This document shows positions 17,092 through 24,962 of a stretch of DNA of 32,490 nucleotides, piece after piece. This DNA comes from Thermomicrobiales bacterium (GTDB lineage: Bacteria; Chloroflexota; Chloroflexia; Thermomicrobiales; CADCWN01), in NCBI GenBank assembly GCA_030446685.1, contig JAUJMV010000029.1, positions 38,508-70,997 on the forward strand. The letters are read 5' to 3'. The position numbers were made by a program, and so were the translations under genes. The notes under the pieces are model-generated. The model saw only the letters and a program-made list of their open reading frames with translations. It had not been told where the DNA came from and made no database searches. Position 1 is the first letter of the stretch; every line of letters begins with the position of its first letter.

Positions 17092-17813
17092 TCAGAACGC
17101 CTCGACGTAGGCGGCCGCAACGGCCTCGGGCGGGTTGGTGTAGCGCTGGATGTAGGCCCCGCTGCGAGCGGTGGCCGAGCCGCCGCTCCAGCTCGGCATC
17201 GGCCCCGGTGACCGCCGCGAGGCGGTAGGCAGATGTGCCGCAGATCGTGCGGCCGGGCAGCCGACCCGGCGCGCCGGTCGCGAACCTCGGCGTCGTGCCA
17301 GCGCCCGATCTGCTCCAGCAGGAGGTTGATCGCGCGCGGCGAGAGGCGCCCGTCGGGAGCGCGGGCGGGCAGCCGCGCGGCGCGAGGAAGAGTGCCGCGG
17401 CGCCGGCGTCGCGCGGGCGCTCCGCTCAGGTAGTCGGCCAGCGCGGCGCGGGCGTCGGCCGACAGGAACATGCGCTCCGTCCGCCCCTTGCACGCGCATG
17501 ATCGCACCCGCCGCGCGGCGCAGCGCCGGCCGGCGCGTGCGGCGCCACCTGGTCGAGGGTCGAGGCGGGTTGGCCTCCCGGCGGAGGCCCGTCGAGAGGA
17601 GGACGAAGACGATGGCGCGGTCGCGCCACGGGCGGCCCTGCGCCCGGACCGGCGGCGCCGCCCCGCCCTGCCCACCGGCCCAGCGCCCGCCCGCGCCGCT
17701 GGTGGAAGCGCTCCAACCGATCGCAGAGGTTCTTGAGGCGAGCGGACTTGCTCGGCGCTGAGGGCGCGTGGCTCCAGTCGAGCAGGAAGCGGCCAAGCTG
17801 GCACGCATCCGCC
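17092..17813 (-). pseudogene. Tyrosine recombinase (phage-integrase type), catalytic half, many frameshifts
   Basis: Reading the minus strand across several frame changes restores 'RDRAIVFVLLSTGLRRE' (first catalytic Arg), 'RMFLSADARAALADYLS', 'SPRAINLLLEQIGRWHD', 'RPHDLRH' (His and second Arg), 'ELERRLGHRS' (second His) and 'AYIQRYTNPPEAVAAAYV' with the tyrosine nucleophile, ending at TGA 17092. These are the box I/II residues of XerC/D-like integrases. About six frameshifts mean it cannot be expressed as one protein. The homology stops at about 17813, where an oppositely oriented Tn3 transposase fragment begins. The probable N-terminal half is at 18953-19071. Confidence 0.75.
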
Positions 17814-18104
17814 AAGCTCAACCTCCCGCCCGACCTCTTCCGCGATCGCTCCCCGCGGCTGCTGGCGAAGCTTCCGCCAGCGCGCGTCGCCGCCGAGGAA
17901 CTGCACGAACTGCGGCGACACCCGACGGCGCGGCGGCTCACCTTGCTGGCCGCCTACTGCTGGGTCCGCGCCCAGGAGCTGACCGACGCCCTGGCCGAGA
18001 TCCTGACCGAGATCATCCAGCACATCGGCCTGCGGGCCGAGCGCGGTCGAGCGCGCCCTCATCCGCGACAGCAAACGTGTCGCCGGCAAACAGACCCTCC
18101 TGTT
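17814..18104 (+). pseudogene. Tn3-family transposase, internal fragment
   Basis: The plus strand reads 'KLNLPPDLFRDRSPRLLAKL', 'AAEELHELRRHP', 'RRLTLLAAYCWVRAQELTDA' and 'EILTEIIQHIGLRAE'. After one frameshift near 18040 it continues 'VERALIRDSKRVAGKQTLL'. This is the N-terminal (DUF4158-type) region of Tn3-family transposases. The fragment is cut on the left by the recombinase remnant and on the right by the end of the IS6-like copy B, so only about 95 of roughly 1000 codons remain. Confidence 0.7.
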
Positions 18105-18952
18105 GGCACTGTCAAGTAAAGGTGCGCCATGCGGACAGCGGGTGGTTGAAGGCGCGCTGGGGCGGGAGCGTGTCGCTCGTCAGGCCAGCGCCGGGGTGCC
18201 GGTAACCGCGCGCCAGGTGGCGAAGCGTTGGTCGCGGGTCTGATGGTAGGCGGCGGCGGTCAGGCGGTGGCGGTGCGGGCGGAAGTGGGCGGCGATGGGG
18301 CCATACGCGGCGAGGAAGCGCTGGGCGTGGCCCGGCGACTTGAACCGTCGCATGCGCCGCTCGCGCTCGCGCGTGGGCTAGTGCGAGTTCTCGGCCCGGT
18401 TGTTGAGTCGCTTATGCTGGCGGTGCTCCACGCTCGCAGCACCTCACGCTTGGCCGCGCCGTAGCTGGCCAGTTTGTCCGTGATCACCACCCGTGGCACG
18501 TACTCGAGGGCCGCGGAGCAGCTTGCGCAGGAATTTCTGACCGCCTGCTTGTCACGCCGTGGCTGCACCAAGATATCGAGCACGTTCCCGTCCTGGTCGA
18601 CGGCGCGCCAGAGGTAGTGCTGCGCACCGTTGATGGTGATGAACACCTCGTCGAGATGCCACTTATCGCCCGGCCGCGGGCAACGGCGCCGCAGCCCGTT
18701 GTTCGCGTAGGCCTGGCCGAACTTACGGCCCCACTGCCGGATCGTCTCGTAGGTCACGACCACGCCCCCGCTCGGCGAGCAGCTCCTCCACGTCGCGGTA
18801 GCTAGGGCGAACCGGAAGTAAGAGCCACACAGCGTGCCCGATAACCTCTGGCGGGAAGCGGTGGCGGTTGTAGCTGGGATACTCGTCTCTTTCTTCATGC
18901 GCCGAGTATCGCACACCAGCGCGACTATTCTCGTTACCTTGACAATACCCGC
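18105..18952 (-). mobile_element. IS6-like element, copy B (about 850 bases, both ends present)
   Basis: The left end GGCACTGTCAAGT begins at about 18105. The right end CTTGACAATACC ends at about 18952. The shared core of the terminal repeats is TTGACAnTnCC. The 8 bases outside the left end (ctcctgtt) and those outside the right end do not match, and the two flanks are pieces of different genes. The element therefore did not simply insert there; it mediated or suffered a rearrangement. Confidence 0.75.
18180..18898 (-). pseudogene. IS6-family transposase, copy B (frameshifts and amber stop)
   Basis: The start ATG 18898 gives 'MKKETSIP'. Frame changes before 18790 split 'NRHRFPPEVIGHAVWL' and 'SYRDVEELLAERG'. 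The core then reads 'VVVTYETIRQWGRKFGQAY', 'DKWHLDEVFITING', 'YLWRAVDQDGNVLDILVQ', 'VITDKLASYGAAKRE' and 'NRAENSH', where TAG at 18378-18380 replaces a Gln codon before 'PTRERERRMRRFKSPGH'. Unlike copy A it keeps the C-terminus 'FRPHRHRLTAAAYHQTRDQR', ending at TGA 18180. DDE residues are present, but the gene is broken in several places. Confidence 0.85.
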
Positions 18953-19071
18953 CGGCGGTCGCCCACCAGCCGGCGAAGCGGGCGAGGTCGCCCCGCGCCG
19001 CCCTGCGCGTGTGCGGCGAGCGCCCCCGCGCGCGTCAGGTGTTCCAGATAGTGCTCGACCGACGGGTGCAT
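18953..19071 (-). pseudogene. Tyrosine recombinase N-terminal fragment
   Basis: Starting at ATG 19071 with GGAGGGGGGAGG upstream, the minus strand reads 'MHPSVEHYLEHLTRAGALA' and, after one frameshift, 'RGDLARFAGWWATAGG'. This is the beginning of the SAM-like DNA-binding domain of integrases. It is cut by the IS6-like copy B. It probably belonged to the recombinase whose catalytic half lies at 17092-17813; the middle is missing and replaced by a Tn3 fragment and the insertion sequence. Confidence 0.55.
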
Positions 19072-19124
19072 CCGCCTCCCCCCCTCCGCTGTCGCCGCGA
19101 TCGGCGATAATCCCCACGCCCCGC

Positions 19125-19217
19125 ATTATCCGACCCGCGCGACCGGCAGTCAAGGGCGCGCGGGCCCGTATTATCCGACGCGTTCCCGGGGTGGGAGTGG
19201 GCGAGCAGGTCGGATAA
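19125..19217. repeat. Three copies of GTCGGATAA beside the recombinase start
   Basis: ATTATCCGAC occurs at 19125-19134 and 19170-19179 (45 bases apart). The reverse orientation GTCGGATAA is at 19209-19217. They lie 50-150 bases upstream of the recombinase start codon. They could be recombinase arm or core sites, or operator sites; a GATAATCC at 19106 is a weaker relative. Confidence 0.5.
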
Positions 19218-19465
19218 GGCGTAGTCCCCGACGTGCGGCGTTCGCTCTCCCCCGCATTACGAGGGCGAGGCAAGGCCGCGGCGACTCGCGGTGACAGTCG
19301 GTTCGGTGCCGGGCATGATGGCCGGGCAGAGACGGCTCATGGCGTATGCGCCGCCTGTCTGCAACCTGGCGTACTGGTGGACGTTGGATCCTGCCGCTTG
19401 GGGCGTGCTCCGCCCTGTGCGTGGTGCGGGAATGTTGGCGATGATCCGCGCACAACGGCGGGGGC

Positions 19466-19494
19466 TTGACGAAAACCGCAATCCGCGGTACATT
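19466..19494 (+). promoter_or_regulatory. Sigma70-type promoter of the Lrp/AsnC-like gene
   Basis: TTGACG at 19466-19471, a spacer of exactly 17 bases, and TACATT at 19489-19494, about 54 bases before the start codon of the regulator. The stretch 19218-19465 before it holds no recognisable gene. Confidence 0.65.
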
Positions 19495-19547
19495 TCGCTG
19501 TATTCTCGCTCACGCACAACGCAGGATGCTGGCAGGAGTCCGTACCG

Positions 19548-19990
19548 ATGAGCTTGGCGATCGATGCCCTGGACCTCCAGATCATCCGGCTGCTCCAGGA
19601 GGACGGGCGCCGGCCCCGACCACGATCGCCCGGCGGTTGAACCTCCCCGAGGCGACGGTGCGGCGCCGGCTCGACCGGCTGATCCGGGACGAGGTGATCG
19701 CGGTGGTCGCGGTGGCCGACGGGGCCAAGCTCGGCCTCCCCATCCATGTGCTGATCGGCCTGCACGTTGAGCTGACCAGGGCCGGAAGAAGTCGGGGCCG
19801 CGCTGTGTCAACTGGAGGAGGTGCGCTGGGTGGGCGTCACGGCCGGCCCGCAGGATTTCATCCTGGAAGCCTTTTCCATTCGACAGCACTTCCATGATTT
19901 CCTGGTCAAGAAGATCGCCGGAATCCCGGGGTGATGCGCACCCACGTCGACGTGCTGCAGCTGATGAAGAACGCCTACCCGCTGGGATGA
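19548..19990 (+). pseudogene. Lrp/AsnC-family regulator, three frameshifts
   Basis: ATG 19548 (GGCAGGAG upstream) reads 'MSLAIDALDLQIIRLLQEDG'. After a shift near 19610 the helix-turn-helix continues 'TTIARRLNLPEATVRRRLDR', then 'LGLPIHVLIGLHVEL'. After a second shift near 19785 it reads 'AALCQLEEVRWVGVTAGPQD', 'QHFHDFLVKKIAGIPG', and after a third (a G run at 19935) 'MRTHVDVLQLMKNAYPLG', stop 19990. This is the full Lrp layout: N-terminal HTH, C-terminal RAM ligand-binding domain, about 148 residues. It precedes the peptide importer by about 200 bases on the same strand, so it plausibly controlled it in response to an amino acid. The single-base nature of the last shift in a GGGG run makes sequencing error possible. 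Confidence 0.75.
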
Positions 19991-20075
19991 GCCTTTGATC
20001 GAAGCCGGTGACGCCAGCGAGGGCGCCGGCGCCGACCGCGGCGAGCGGTGCGCGGATTCCGCCACGGGACTGAGG

Positions 20076-20097
20076 CGGTGGCGCGGCGGCGCCACCG
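20076..20097. promoter_or_regulatory. Hairpin before the peptide-importer operon
   Basis: CGGTGGCGC (20076-20084), loop GGCG, GCGCCACCG (20089-20097): a perfect 9-base stem between the regulator stop and the binding-protein start. It could be a weak terminator for the regulator or an operator. There is no T-run. Confidence 0.4.
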
Positions 20098-20187
20098 GCA
20101 ACGGCTCCGCTCGGGGAGCGCGGGGGCGGGGGCGGCCACGACCGGGTGGGGAGCGGTCGTCGTACCACGTAGGGGAGGGAACCAGCG

Positions 20188-23154
20188 ATGGAGGGACGCG
20201 ACTTCGATGACCGGACGCGCGAGTGGCGACGGCGGGGCCTGCGTCGCCGCGACCTGCTGCGCCTGCTCGGGGGCGGGGCCAGCCTGGCCACGATCAACGC
20301 CGTCCTCGCCGCCTGCGGTGCGGGTGACGCCGCGCCGACCGCCCCGAGTGGCGGGGCGGCCCCGACGGCCGGCCTGCCGACGGTGGTGGGCAACCCGGGC
20401 GCGCCGACCGCCGTGGCGCCCGCCGCGGGTGGCGCGGCGACCAGCCCGGCGGGGACGGCGGCCACGACCCCGGCCGCGGCGGCGGGTGATGCCGTCAGGG
20501 GCGCCACGCTCACCGCCCCGATCGTCACCACCCTCGACGTGAACATCGACCCGCACAAGACGATCAACTCGATCCTCTACGGCGACCTGCTGATCAACAT
20601 CTTCAACGGCCTGGTGCGCTACGACAAGGATGCGCGCGTGGTGCCGGAGCTGGCGGAGCGGTGGGAGAAGTCGCCCGACGGCCTGACCTATACCTTCTAC
20701 ATCCGCCGGGGCGCCAAGTTCGCCACCGGCCGGGAGGTCGTCGCCGACGACTTCATCTACTCCTGGAAGCGCACGCTGGACCCGAAGAAGATCTCGCCGA
20801 CGGCGCACTTCATGGAGCACATCAAGGGGTACGAGGAGTTCACCAAGGGCGACGCCAAGGAGTTGGAAGGGGCCAGGAAGATCGACGACAAGACGATCCA
20901 GATCATCCTCAAGAAGCCCTACAACTTCTTCCTGGGCTATCTCGCCATCTACCCCTGGCACATCGTCGACCGCGAGGCCCTCGAGAAATGGAACGGCGGC
21001 GACATCAACAGCTCCGAGTGGACCAACCACCAGCCCTACGGGTCCGGTCCCTGGAAGGTCAGCAAGTTCGACCCGGCGCAGGCCCTCGAGCTGGTGCCCA
21101 ACGAGCACTACTGGGGCGGCACCTCCCCCTCCATCACCAAGCTCAACCTGCCGATCCTGCGCGGTCCCACGGCGCCCAACACCGCGCTCAATCTCTACAA
21201 GGGCGGCGAGGCCCAGGTCGTCACCAATTTCCCCCTCTCCCTGCTCGATGCCGTCGAGAAGGACTTCCCCAGGGAGGTCCTCCGGATCACGGTCGGCGGC
21301 ACGCAGTCGCTGGGCTTCGACTTCAAGAAGAAGCCCTTCGACAACGTGCTGGTGCGCCGCGCCTTCGGCATGGCGATCGACCGCGAGGCCTGGGCGAACC
21401 AGGTCTGGCGCGGCATCCGCAAGCCGACCACGAGCTTCATCCCGCCGGCGGTGCCCAACTACACCCCGCCCGAGGGCCTGAAGTTCAACGCGGACGAGGC
21501 CAAGAAGCTGCTGGCGGCGGCGGGGTTCCCGAACGGGCAGGGCCTGCCGAAGATCGTGATCTCCGGCAACACGTCGGAGACGTCGGCCGAGGACGTCAAC
21601 CGCTGGCGCTGGGTGGCGGATCAGTGGAAGAAGAACCTCGGTGCCGAGGTCGAGGTCGACACCTCGATGACCAGCACGCAGTTGATCGACGCGCGCAAGA
21701 ACCAGAAGGGCTTCCAGTGCGAGATCCGCGGCTGGATCAACATCCAGGAGACGCCGGAGTTGCTGAGCGAGGTCTTCCGGACGAACTCGCCCTACATGAA
21801 GGATGTCTTCGATTGGGGCGCCCCGGTCGAGGCCAGGACGTACGATGGCGTCACCTACGATCCGGCCGCCGACGCCAAGAAGTTCGACGAGTTGGTGAAC
21901 CAGGCCGACGTCGAGCAGGACCCGCAGAAGCGCAACGACCTCTACCGCCAGGGCGAGGAGCTGGTGCTGCGCAATGCCGTCTACGTGCCGCTGGGGAACT
22001 TCGTCTCCCTGCAGCTGGTGAAGCCCCAGGTGAAGGGCTTGCAGTGGGGCGCCTACCACTACCTCTTCCCCGAGCAGATCGGCATGGACGTGGCCATCGC
22101 CAAGTATGTCGCCCGCCGGCGGGGGCGGCCGCGGGGCGGGCGGTCGGGTGACGGCCCGTCCCGCCCCCGCCGTCGCGCGGCGGCCGCGCACCAGAGGAGG
22201 CGCTGCGTCATGCTCGCCTACGTCATCCGCCGGGTCCTGTACAATCTGCTGATCCTCTTCGGCATCACCTTCGTGGTCTTCGCGGTGGCGCGGCTCTCGC
22301 CGATCGACCCCGTCAAGTACATCTTGCAGCAGAGCGGCCGCGCCGTCGGGGATGTCGACCCGGTCGAGTACGCGCGGGTGCGCCAGCAGCTCGGGCTGGA
22401 CCGCCCGATCCCGGTGCAGTTCGCGGCCTATCTCGGCGACCTGTCGCGCGGCGACCTCGGTGTCAGCATCGTCAACCAGGGGCGCAAGGTCAGCGACATC
22501 CTCGGCCAGGGCCTGCCGGTGTCGCTCCAGCTGGCGACGATGGCCCTCGCGGTGCAGTTCGTCGTCGGGACCGTGCTGGGGACGCTGGCGGCGGCGCGGC
22601 AAAACTCGCCCTTCGACCGGCTCGTGATGGGCGGTTCGATCGTGGCCGGCGCGATCCCGTCGCTGGTGTGGGGCGTGATCCTGCTGGTCCCCTTCGCGGT
22701 GACCCTCGGCTGGTTCCCGATTCGCGGCTGGGACTCGCCCCGCCACTGGGTGCTCCCGGTGCTGAGCATCGCCGCCGGGGGGATGGCCACCTACGCCCGC
22801 TTCGGCCGGGGGGCGGTGCTGGAGCAGATCCGGCAGGACTTCGTGCGGACGGCCCACGCCAAAGGCCTCGGCGCGAACCGGGTGCTCTTCGGGCACGTCC
22901 TCAAGAACGCCATGGTCCCGATCGTCACCTTCGTCGGGCCGGCGTTCGCGGCCACGCTCTTCGGCAACTTCGTCATCGAGACGATGTTCGGCGTCCCGGG
23001 CATCGCCTACTACGCGGTGCGCTCCTCGATCACGGGGGACTATCCCGTCATCCAGGCCACGGTGCTGATGTTCTCGATCGCCATCATGACGGTGAACCTG
23101 ATCACCGATCTGCTGTACGGCCTGATCGATCCGCGGATCCGCGTCGCCGGCTGA
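20188..23154 (+). CDS. Peptide ABC transporter binding protein, in one open frame with the permease (988 codons)
   Basis: ATG 20188 follows GGGAGGGAACC. Residues 1-43 carry an Arg-rich Tat-like stretch (LRRRDLLRLL) and a lipobox LAAC (Cys43). A Pro/Ala/Thr/Gly linker to about 110 tethers the domain to the membrane. Residues about 112-640 are a family 5 (OppA/DppA) solute-binding protein: 'INSILYGDLLINIFNGLVRY', VPELAERWEKSPDGLTYTF, 'QPYGSGPWKVSKFDPAQALE', 'NVLVRRAFGMAIDREAWANQ' and 'FNADEAKKLLAAAGFPNGQG'. It captures di- or oligopeptides outside the cell. Instead of a stop, the frame continues through about 30 Arg-rich codons into the permease (from 22210), which has its own ribosome site. 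A genuine fusion would place a lipoprotein and a permease N-terminus in one chain, which is topologically odd. A lost stop or a one-base indel in the G/C-rich linker is more likely. Confidence 0.85.
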   Translation: MEGRDFDDRTREWRRRGLRRRDLLRLLGGGASLATINAVLAACGAGDAAPTAPSGGAAPTAGLPTVVGNPGAPTAVAPAAGGAATSPAGTAATTPAAAAGDAVRGATLTAPIVTTLDVNIDPHKTINSILYGDLLINIFNGLVRYDKDARVVPELAERWEKSPDGLTYTFYIRRGAKFATGREVVADDFIYSWKRTLDPKKISPTAHFMEHIKGYEEFTKGDAKELEGARKIDDKTIQIILKKPYNFFLGYLAIYPWHIVDREALEKWNGGDINSSEWTNHQPYGSGPWKVSKFDPAQALELVPNEHYWGGTSPSITKLNLPILRGPTAPNTALNLYKGGEAQVVTNFPLSLLDAVEKDFPREVLRITVGGTQSLGFDFKKKPFDNVLVRRAFGMAIDREAWANQVWRGIRKPTTSFIPPAVPNYTPPEGLKFNADEAKKLLAAAGFPNGQGLPKIVISGNTSETSAEDVNRWRWVADQWKKNLGAEVEVDTSMTSTQLIDARKNQKGFQCEIRGWINIQETPELLSEVFRTNSPYMKDVFDWGAPVEARTYDGVTYDPAADAKKFDELVNQADVEQDPQKRNDLYRQGEELVLRNAVYVPLGNFVSLQLVKPQVKGLQWGAYHYLFPEQIGMDVAIAKYVARRRGRPRGGRSGDGPSRPRRRAAAAHQRRRCVMLAYVIRRVLYNLLILFGITFVVFAVARLSPIDPVKYILQQSGRAVGDVDPVEYARVRQQLGLDRPIPVQFAAYLGDLSRGDLGVSIVNQGRKVSDILGQGLPVSLQLATMALAVQFVVGTVLGTLAAARQNSPFDRLVMGGSIVAGAIPSLVWGVILLVPFAVTLGWFPIRGWDSPRHWVLPVLSIAAGGMATYARFGRGAVLEQIRQDFVRTAHAKGLGANRVLFGHVLKNAMVPIVTFVGPAFAATLFGNFVIETMFGVPGIAYYAVRSSITGDYPVIQATVLMFSIAIMTVNLITDLLYGLIDPRIRVAG
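22117..22172. promoter_or_regulatory. GC hairpin between binding protein and permease domains
   Basis: CGGCGGGGGCGG (22117-22128) and CCGCCCCCGCCG (22161-22172) form a perfect 12-base stem with a 32-base loop. A second competing stem uses 22131-22141 with 22154-22164. Such hairpins commonly sit between binding-protein and permease genes to lower permease expression, which suggests this was intergenic DNA. Confidence 0.5.
22210..23154 (+). CDS. Peptide ABC transporter permease, DppB/OppB type (314 aa)
   Basis: ATG 22210 follows AGAGGAGG, eight bases upstream, so it is a natural independent start even though the frame is open from upstream. 'MLAYVIRRVLYNLLILFGIT' is the standard first helix of DppB/OppB permeases. 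It is followed by 'LGLDRPIPVQFAAYLGDL', 'RGDLGVSI', the EAA loop 'DFVRTAHAKGLGANRVLFGH' (about 215-234), the conserved 'NFVIETMFGVPGIAYYAV', and a final 'LITDLLYGLIDPRIR'. Six membrane helices; family-typical length. It forms the channel with the next gene. Confidence 0.9.
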   Translation: MLAYVIRRVLYNLLILFGITFVVFAVARLSPIDPVKYILQQSGRAVGDVDPVEYARVRQQLGLDRPIPVQFAAYLGDLSRGDLGVSIVNQGRKVSDILGQGLPVSLQLATMALAVQFVVGTVLGTLAAARQNSPFDRLVMGGSIVAGAIPSLVWGVILLVPFAVTLGWFPIRGWDSPRHWVLPVLSIAAGGMATYARFGRGAVLEQIRQDFVRTAHAKGLGANRVLFGHVLKNAMVPIVTFVGPAFAATLFGNFVIETMFGVPGIAYYAVRSSITGDYPVIQATVLMFSIAIMTVNLITDLLYGLIDPRIRVAG

Positions 23155-23176
23155 GCGGCCGGCAGGGGGGTGACCG

Positions 23177-24130
23177 ATGGCGACGTCCGGCGAGGCGGTT
23201 CCGCAGCCGCAGGCGCAGGCCGGCCCCCGGCACGTGCGGGGGGTGCGGCGCCTCGATACCCGCAGCAACGCCCGCCGGGCCTGGGACCGCTACCGGCGGA
23301 ACGGGCTGGCGATGTTCGGCCTCGCGGTGGCGCTGGCCTCGCTCGCGGTGGCGCTGCTGGCGCCGGCGATCGTGCCCTACGACCCGACCGAGATCGACTT
23401 CGCCAACATCAACGCCTGGCCGTCGCGGGCGCACTGGTTCGGCACCGACGGCTCGGGGGCCGACATCTTCAGCATCACGATCGGGGCGCTGCGCACCAGT
23501 TACACGGTCGCCCTCATCGCCCAAGTCATCTACTTCACGCTCGGCATGCTCGTGGGGCTGACGGCGGGGTACTTCGGGGGCTGGGTCGACAGCCTGCTCT
23601 CCCGCCTGATCGACATCCTCTTCTCGTTCCCGGGCATCCTGGTGGCGATCCTCATCGCGGGGACCTTCGGGGTCCCGATGTACAAGCAGTTCGGCCCGGC
23701 CGGCCGGCTCTACCTGACGGTGGCCGCGCTGGCGGTGCTGAACTGGGTCGGGCTGGCGCGGATCATCCGGGCGCAGATCCTGTCCCTGCGCGAGATGCCC
23801 TACGTGGAGGCGGCGCGCGTCTCGGGGGCGCGGCCCGGCCGGATCATGCGGGTCCACATGCTGCCGAACGTGCTGGGCACGGCGGCGATCCTCGTCAGCC
23901 TGGGGGTGGGCCAGGCGATGACGCTGGAGGCGGTGCTGTCCTACCTGGGCCTGGGGGTGACGCCGCCCACGCCGTCGCTGGGCCGGCTGATCCAGGCCGG
24001 CCAGGTCTACATCGACCCCTTCTGGTACCAGTTCGCGCTGCCGGCCGGCTTCCTGGCCCTGCTGGTGCTGGCCTACGCCTTCATCGGCGACGGGCTGCGC
24101 GACGCGCTCGACCCGCGGCAGCAGCGCTAG
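23177..24130 (+). CDS. Peptide ABC transporter permease, DppC/OppC type (317 aa)
   Basis: ATG 23177 with a G-rich ribosome site upstream, 22 bases after the previous stop. The N-terminal about 35 residues are cytoplasmic, then 'NGLAMFGLAVALASLAVALL' begins the first helix. The OppC hallmark 'HWFGTDGSGADIFSITIGA' follows at about 85-103. The EAA loop is 'PYVEAARVSGARPGRIMRVH' (about 214-233). The ending 'GDGLRDALDPRQQR' is typical. No ATPase genes (dppD/F) follow in this operon, so they must be elsewhere or shared. Confidence 0.92.
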   Translation: MATSGEAVPQPQAQAGPRHVRGVRRLDTRSNARRAWDRYRRNGLAMFGLAVALASLAVALLAPAIVPYDPTEIDFANINAWPSRAHWFGTDGSGADIFSITIGALRTSYTVALIAQVIYFTLGMLVGLTAGYFGGWVDSLLSRLIDILFSFPGILVAILIAGTFGVPMYKQFGPAGRLYLTVAALAVLNWVGLARIIRAQILSLREMPYVEAARVSGARPGRIMRVHMLPNVLGTAAILVSLGVGQAMTLEAVLSYLGLGVTPPTPSLGRLIQAGQVYIDPFWYQFALPAGFLALLVLAYAFIGDGLRDALDPRQQR

Positions 24131-24157
24131 TTCCGGCAGCAGGCAAGGAGCGCCGGC

Positions 24158-24861
24158 ATGACCTTCTCGATTGTGGGGCGCTGCGCCCGCACCGGCCGCC
24201 TGGGCGTCGCCGTCTCGACGAAGGTGCCGGCCGTCGGCATGCTCTGCCCTTCGCGCGGCCGGGCGTCGGCGCGATCGCGACCCAGTCGTTCGTCAACCCC
24301 TACCTCGGCCTCGACGGGCTCGACTTGCTCGCCCAGGGGTCGAGCGCGCGCGAGACGCTCGACCGCCTGGTCGCCGGCGATCCGGGCCGGGAGGTCCGCC
24401 AGCTGGGCGTCGTCGACCGGGCGGGGCGCAGCGCGGCCTTCAGCGGGCGGGAGTGCGTCGGCTGGTTCGGCCATCGGACCGGGGCGGATTTCGCGGCGCA
24501 GGGCAACATGCTGGTCGGGGCCGCGACGGTCGACGCGCTGGCCGCGACCTTCGCGGCCCACCCCGCGGAGGAGTTGCCGGAGCGGCTGGTGCGCGCGTTG
24601 GAGGCCGGGCAGGCGGCCGGCGGCGACAAGCGCGGCCGGCAATCGGCGGCGCTCTATGTCGTCGACCGCGAGACGGCCTACGCCTACCTCGATCTCCGGG
24701 TGGACGAGCATCCCGACCCCGTGGCCGAGCTGCGGCGCGTCTTCGAGGTGGCCAAGGACCAGCTGATGCCCTTCCTCGCCCGGCTGCCGACGCGGGAGCA
24801 TCCGCTGGGCCGTCCGGACCGCGCCGCAGTGCGGCGGCGGCCCCCGGCCGAAGAAGCATGA
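24158..24861 (+). pseudogene. DUF1028 Ntn-hydrolase-like protein, one frameshift
   Basis: ATG 24158 follows CAAGGAG. 'MTFSIVGRCARTGRLGVAVS' and 'VPAVGMLCP' match the N-terminus of DUF1028 proteins, which share the N-terminal-nucleophile hydrolase fold. At about 24250 one base appears missing (CCTTC for CCCTTC), after which 'ARPGVGAIATQSFVNPYLGL', 'VRQLGVVDRAGRSAAFSGRE' and 'NMLVGAATVDALAATFAAHP' follow, to stop 24861. Total about 235 residues, normal for the family apart from the indel. It lies 27 bases after the peptide permease; DUF1028 genes next to peptide importers are common, suggesting a hydrolase acting on imported amides or peptides. The single C-run indel may be a sequencing error. 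Confidence 0.8.
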
Positions 24862-24962
24862 GCGGTGCCAGGTGCACGCTTCGTCCCAGGGCGGAGTGTG
24901 GCCACGACGCTGCTCCACGCCGTGTTTGCGCCGTCCCCGTGCGGCAGACCGGCGGATCGGGA

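Noticed and set aside
19100..19220. GTCGGATAA repeats as a CRISPR array
   Set aside because: Only 9-10 bases long, mixed orientation, uneven spacing, and no cas genes.
19975..23268. A minus-strand open frame of 1097 codons opposite the peptide importer
   Set aside because: It is an antisense shadow of high-GC codon usage (Arg/Asp/Gly/Val/His-rich, no domains). The plus strand encodes recognisable importer proteins.
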